Positions 6,610 through 8,972 of a DNA stretch of 8,972 nucleotides are shown piece after piece. The notes beneath the pieces are model-generated. The model was not told the origin of the DNA and made no database searches. It saw nothing but the letters and a program-made list of their open reading frames with translations. Both the position numbers and the translations under genes were made by a program. Numbering within the stretch: position 1 is the first letter of the stretch; every line of letters starts with the position of its first letter. Source of the stretch: Eubacteriaceae bacterium (GTDB lineage Bacteria > Bacillota > Clostridia > Eubacteriales > UBA1433); NCBI GenBank assembly GCA_012797825.1, contig JAAZOI010000187.1, positions 1 to 8,972 of the forward strand, in the 5' to 3' direction.

Positions 6610-7785
6610 ATGATGGCAAAGAAATCATTAATTGTTTTAGTATTTATAACATTGCTGTTAACTCCGGCGAGTTTATGCGCTTCTTCAATATCAGGTTCAA
6701 TAACCGATTCTGACAGCACGCAAAACATTATACAAGAAAGCGGACTTGATGATATTGAGCCGTATTATAATTCCGAAATTTCCCAGTATTTAAATAACGG
6801 CAGTTTTATGGATGCATTAATGAGCTATTTAAAAGGAGAAGATATAACCGATTTATCATTCGGTGAAATATTCAAAGAGCTTGCCGTTGCCGCATTCCAT
6901 GATAATATCGGCTCTGTAGCTTTAATTGTAGCTTTTATTATATTTTTATCTTTAATTAATATGCTGACAAGCTCTGTAGGAAGCACTCAGAGCAACCAGG
7001 CCGCATTCTACGCCGTGTTCTTAATGCTGTTGATAATTCTGGTCACGTTTGTGTACCAGATAGTTAATTCGGTCAATGTAACTGTAAGCAGTATGTCTGA
7101 ATTTATGAATGTTTTAATGGTGCCGCTTTTAAGCCTTATGGCAATGAGCGGAGCAGTATCTACAGCGGCGATTTTAAGCCCTATGCTGCTTTTTTATATA
7201 GATTTTATTTCGTCTATAATTAAAACTGTAATTGTGCCGCTTTTTATGCTTTCATTCGCGATAGGAATAATTAACCAAGCGGCGCTTGAGCTTAAGCTGA
7301 AAAGTTTTGAAAAATTAATAAAGCAGGCTGCGTACTTTATTATGGGACTGGTTATGCTGTCATTCGGCGCTATGAGCGCAATAAAGGGCATCGCTTTTTC
7401 ATCTTTGGACGGAGTTATGGGCAAAAGCGTTAAATATGCGGTAAGCAATTTAATTCCTGTGGTGGGCAGATTTTTATCCGACAGCGCTGATACCGTAGCG
7501 TCTGTCTCGCTAATTATTAAAAACGGAGCCGGCTTTATTGCGTACATAATTTTACTTTTTATAATACTGACTCCGATTATAAAGACGGGAGTAATTATTC
7601 TTTTGCTTAAAGCAAGCGCCGCAATTACCGAGCCTATATCGGATGAGCGGTGCACTGCTTTAATAGAAACTGCGGCTAATGCGATGATGAACATACTTTC
7701 CTGCATGTTTTTATGCGCGGTTATGTTTTTTATCTTCATTGCCATTGTATGTACAATGTCAAATTACGCCGCGATGCTGAGGTAG
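6610..7785 (+). CDS. spoIIIAE: Stage III sporulation protein AE, large polytopic membrane protein
   Basis: The 391-residue protein has a cleavable-looking signal (4-24), a soluble outer segment of about 75 residues, then about seven or eight hydrophobic spans between 100 and 385. Conserved landmarks are GKSVKYAVSNLIPVVGRFLSD (271-291), the NGAG region (305-308) and EPISDERCTALIE (341-353). Length and pattern fit the family (399 residues in B. subtilis), the largest integral membrane subunit of the channel. Two adjacent ATG codons (6610 and 6613) follow the spoIIIAD TAG; GGGG at 6603-6606 is better spaced for 6613, so the true start may be one codon later. LCAS near residue 22 is not a proper lipobox. 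Confidence 0.95.
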   Translation: MMAKKSLIVLVFITLLLTPASLCASSISGSITDSDSTQNIIQESGLDDIEPYYNSEISQYLNNGSFMDALMSYLKGEDITDLSFGEIFKELAVAAFHDNIGSVALIVAFIIFLSLINMLTSSVGSTQSNQAAFYAVFLMLLIILVTFVYQIVNSVNVTVSSMSEFMNVLMVPLLSLMAMSGAVSTAAILSPMLLFYIDFISSIIKTVIVPLFMLSFAIGIINQAALELKLKSFEKLIKQAAYFIMGLVMLSFGAMSAIKGIAFSSLDGVMGKSVKYAVSNLIPVVGRFLSDSADTVASVSLIIKNGAGFIAYIILLFIILTPIIKTGVIILLLKASAAITEPISDERCTALIETAANAMMNILSCMFLCAVMFFIFIAIVCTMSNYAAMLR

Positions 7786-7788
7786 GGT

Positions 7789-8262
7789 ATGGATCAGATA
7801 ACAACGTTTGTAAGACAAATATTAATAACGGCGATATTTTTTTCAATAATCATAATAATTGTGCCTGACGAAAAATATAAAAAATATATAAAATTTTTTT
7901 GCAGCGCATTTTTGGCTGTAATGCTTATAGCTCCTATAAAATCTCTTCTTGACGCTGACAGCTTTGTATATAATTCGAGCGTCTATGAGGTAAGCACCAA
8001 ACAAGAGTATGAAGATATTCAAGACAAGGTTGTACAAAAGCAATACATAACCAATTTAAAAAACGAAATAAAAGACGATTTGGCTAAATATGATATTGAT
8101 ATATCTTGTGTGGAAATAACGCTTAAAGACAATATGAGCGTAAATAGTGTGACAATAGATGCATACATTGCAGGCAGCGCTAATATAAATAATTTAAGAG
8201 CGCAAATAAGCAAAAAACTCAATGTAGAGCAAAGCAATATTAAATTTAATAACGGAGAATAA
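7789..8262 (+). CDS. spoIIIAF: Stage III sporulation protein AF
   Basis: The 157-residue protein has two N-terminal membrane helices (about 10-26 and 34-51) split by the family motif PDEKYKKYIKF (26-36), with API (48-50) ending the second. A linker of about 50 residues leads to a soluble C-terminal domain (about 104-155) with the strand-helix pattern of a ring-building motif, which would face the intermembrane space. The start is ATG 7789 with GAGG at 7779-7782, overlapping the end of spoIIIAE, whose stop is 3 bases upstream. The stretch near residue 125 carries a possible internal promoter element for the distal genes. Confidence 0.93.
   Translation: MDQITTFVRQILITAIFFSIIIIIVPDEKYKKYIKFFCSAFLAVMLIAPIKSLLDADSFVYNSSVYEVSTKQEYEDIQDKVVQKQYITNLKNEIKDDLAKYDIDISCVEITLKDNMSVNSVTIDAYIAGSANINNLRAQISKKLNVEQSNIKFNNGE
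8140..8169 (+). promoter_or_regulatory. Possible internal SigE-like promoter in spoIIIAF (tentative)
   Basis: CATACATT (8162-8169) matches the SigE -10 pattern CATACAnT fully. The region 15 bases upstream, GTAAATA (8140-8146), matches the -35 at only 4 of 7 positions. It lies 96 bases before spoIIIAG. An internal promoter serving the last spoIIIA genes is reported in B. subtilis, which is why the match is listed. With a poor -35 and an A+T-rich background it may be chance. Confidence 0.25.
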
Positions 8263-8264
8263 AA

Positions 8265-8804
8265 ATGAGTTTGAAGAACTTATTTAACGATTTAAATTTT
8301 GACAAGCTTTTTAATAACAAAAAATTTTTCTACATAATAATTTTAATATGCGCCGGGATTGTTGTGTTTTGTTTCACGTTTAATAACAGCACAAGCAAAG
8401 ATGCAGCCGTTGAAGAAACAACTACTTTATCGGCATATAAAGCCGAACTTACAAGCGAGTTATGCTCAATTTTGAGTAAAATCGACGGGGTAGGAAAAGT
8501 AAACGTAATGATAACTTTTGATACCGACACAAACACTGAAGTTGTGTATAACGTAAAAGAAACTTCATCCAGCAATAGTCAGAATTCTTCCAACACGACA
8601 ATAAGCAAAGATGCGGTTATGATGAAAGACGGCAATGTGAATATGCCTTATACAATAAAAAATGAAATACCCGATATTAAGGGGGTGCTTATTGTAGCGC
8701 AGGGTGCGGAAGATGAAAATGTAAAGAAGAAAATAAGAGATGCCGTAGTAACGGTTTTAAAAATACCTGCATACAGGGCAGTTGTACTGCCGATGGGTAA
8801 ATAA
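8265..8804 (+). CDS. spoIIIAG: Stage III sporulation protein AG, ring-forming channel protein
   Basis: The 179-residue protein has one membrane helix (about 21-38) and an outward soluble domain. The domain has a helix and strand at ELTSELCSILSKIDGVGKV (61-79), then VMITFDTDTNTEVVYNV (81-97), a Ser/Asn-rich stretch (100-112), and the closing KGVLIVAQGAED (139-150) with helix VKKKIRDAVVTVL (153-165). This is the EscJ/FliF-like ring-building motif with an inserted segment; B. subtilis SpoIIIAG forms a large ring between the two membranes. It is about 50 residues shorter than the B. subtilis protein (229), mainly in the inserted region. The start is ATG 8265 with GGAG (8254-8257) 7 bases upstream, 2 bases after the spoIIIAF stop. 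Confidence 0.95.
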   Translation: MSLKNLFNDLNFDKLFNNKKFFYIIILICAGIVVFCFTFNNSTSKDAAVEETTTLSAYKAELTSELCSILSKIDGVGKVNVMITFDTDTNTEVVYNVKETSSSNSQNSSNTTISKDAVMMKDGNVNMPYTIKNEIPDIKGVLIVAQGAEDENVKKKIRDAVVTVLKIPAYRAVVLPMGK

Positions 8805-8815
8805 TTATATTGTTT

Positions 8816-8822
8816 AGGAGGT
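8816..8822 (+). promoter_or_regulatory. Full-consensus ribosome binding site of spoIIIAH
   Basis: AGGAGGT sits 6 bases before the ATG at 8829, in the only clear intergenic gap (24 bases) of the operon. It is by far the strongest site in the window and decides the spoIIIAH start. It suggests that spoIIIAH is translated independently and at a higher rate than the earlier coupled genes. Confidence 0.85.
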
Positions 8823-8828
8823 CTAAAA

Positions 8829-8972
8829 ATGCCAAAAACAAAAAATAAGGGTCTGCTGGTAATTGCGCTGGTAGCGATTCTGGCGGCAGCTACGACTGTT
8901 AACTATAAGTTATCGGAAAAAACCAACACAGCAAGCACTGACACAAACAAAAGCGGCGTCATAAATGCGGAG
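8829..8972 (+). CDS. spoIIIAH: Stage III sporulation protein AH, N-terminal part (runs off the window)
   Basis: The first 48 codons are present and open to the window edge. They encode a short basic start (MPKTKNKG), a membrane helix (about 9-23) and the beginning of a polar linker, TVNYKLSEK (23-31), that resembles the segment after the helix in clostridial SpoIIIAH. SpoIIIAH binds the forespore protein SpoIIQ across the intermembrane space through a C-terminal ring-building domain that is not in view. Identification relies on position after spoIIIAG and on this anchor pattern. Confidence 0.88.
   Translation, partial: MPKTKNKGLLVIALVAILAAATTVNYKLSEKTNTASTDTNKSGVINAE

Noticed and set aside
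6661..6690. Lipoprotein signal in SpoIIIAE (ASLCAS)
   Set aside because: The residue before cysteine is leucine, not the small residue a lipobox needs, and the family is not lipidated.
7194..7745. Long minus-strand open frame opposite spoIIIAE (183 codons)
   Set aside because: It mirrors the codons of a long hydrophobic gene, matches no family I recognise and has no plausible start context.

Overview
The window is low in G+C, entirely plus-strand and almost fully coding. It carries the spoIIIA sporulation operon from spoIIIAA to the first 48 codons of spoIIIAH, so the organism is an endospore former. A+T richness, AGA/AGG-dominated arginine codons and the short SpoIIIAG suggest class Clostridia rather than Bacilli. 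The species cannot be named from the sequence.

Layout. Positions 1-97 hold a near-consensus SigA-type promoter with an extended -10. It drives a tight three-gene cassette (98-4431). The first gene encodes a 967-residue exported CotH-family kinase-like protein with three lamin-tail domains. The second encodes a cytoplasmic VTC-type (polyphosphate polymerase-like) tunnel enzyme of 227 residues. The third encodes a DUF4956 membrane protein of 243 residues. A 12-bp-stem intrinsic terminator (4445-4477) closes the cassette. A SigE-like promoter (4493-4522) follows at once and starts spoIIIAA-AB-AC-AD-AE-AF-AG-AH. These genes overlap or are spaced by a few bases, except for a 24-base gap before spoIIIAH, which has a full AGGAGGT ribosome binding site.

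How the genes work together. The SpoIIIA proteins form the mother-cell half of the SpoIIIA-SpoIIQ channel between mother cell and forespore, which is needed for late SigG activity. AA is the ATPase, AB is GspF-like, AC, AD and AE are integral membrane parts, and AF, AG and AH carry ring-building domains. All parts visible here look intact. The upstream cassette is the less understood part. A cytosolic nucleotide polymerase-like enzyme, a polytopic membrane protein and an extracellular kinase-like protein are made from one message, which suggests a transmembrane phosphate-transfer or surface-modification system. That role is inference. The terminator and the two promoter types suggest it is expressed separately from spoIIIA, perhaps in growing cells.

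Other points of note are a roughly 300-bp G+C-rich patch with different arginine codon use inside spoIIIAA, a 31-bp near-repeat between two lamin-tail domains, and a SigE-like -10 inside spoIIIAF. No tRNA, rRNA, CRISPR array or insertion sequence was seen, and no non-coding stretch exceeds 120 bases.
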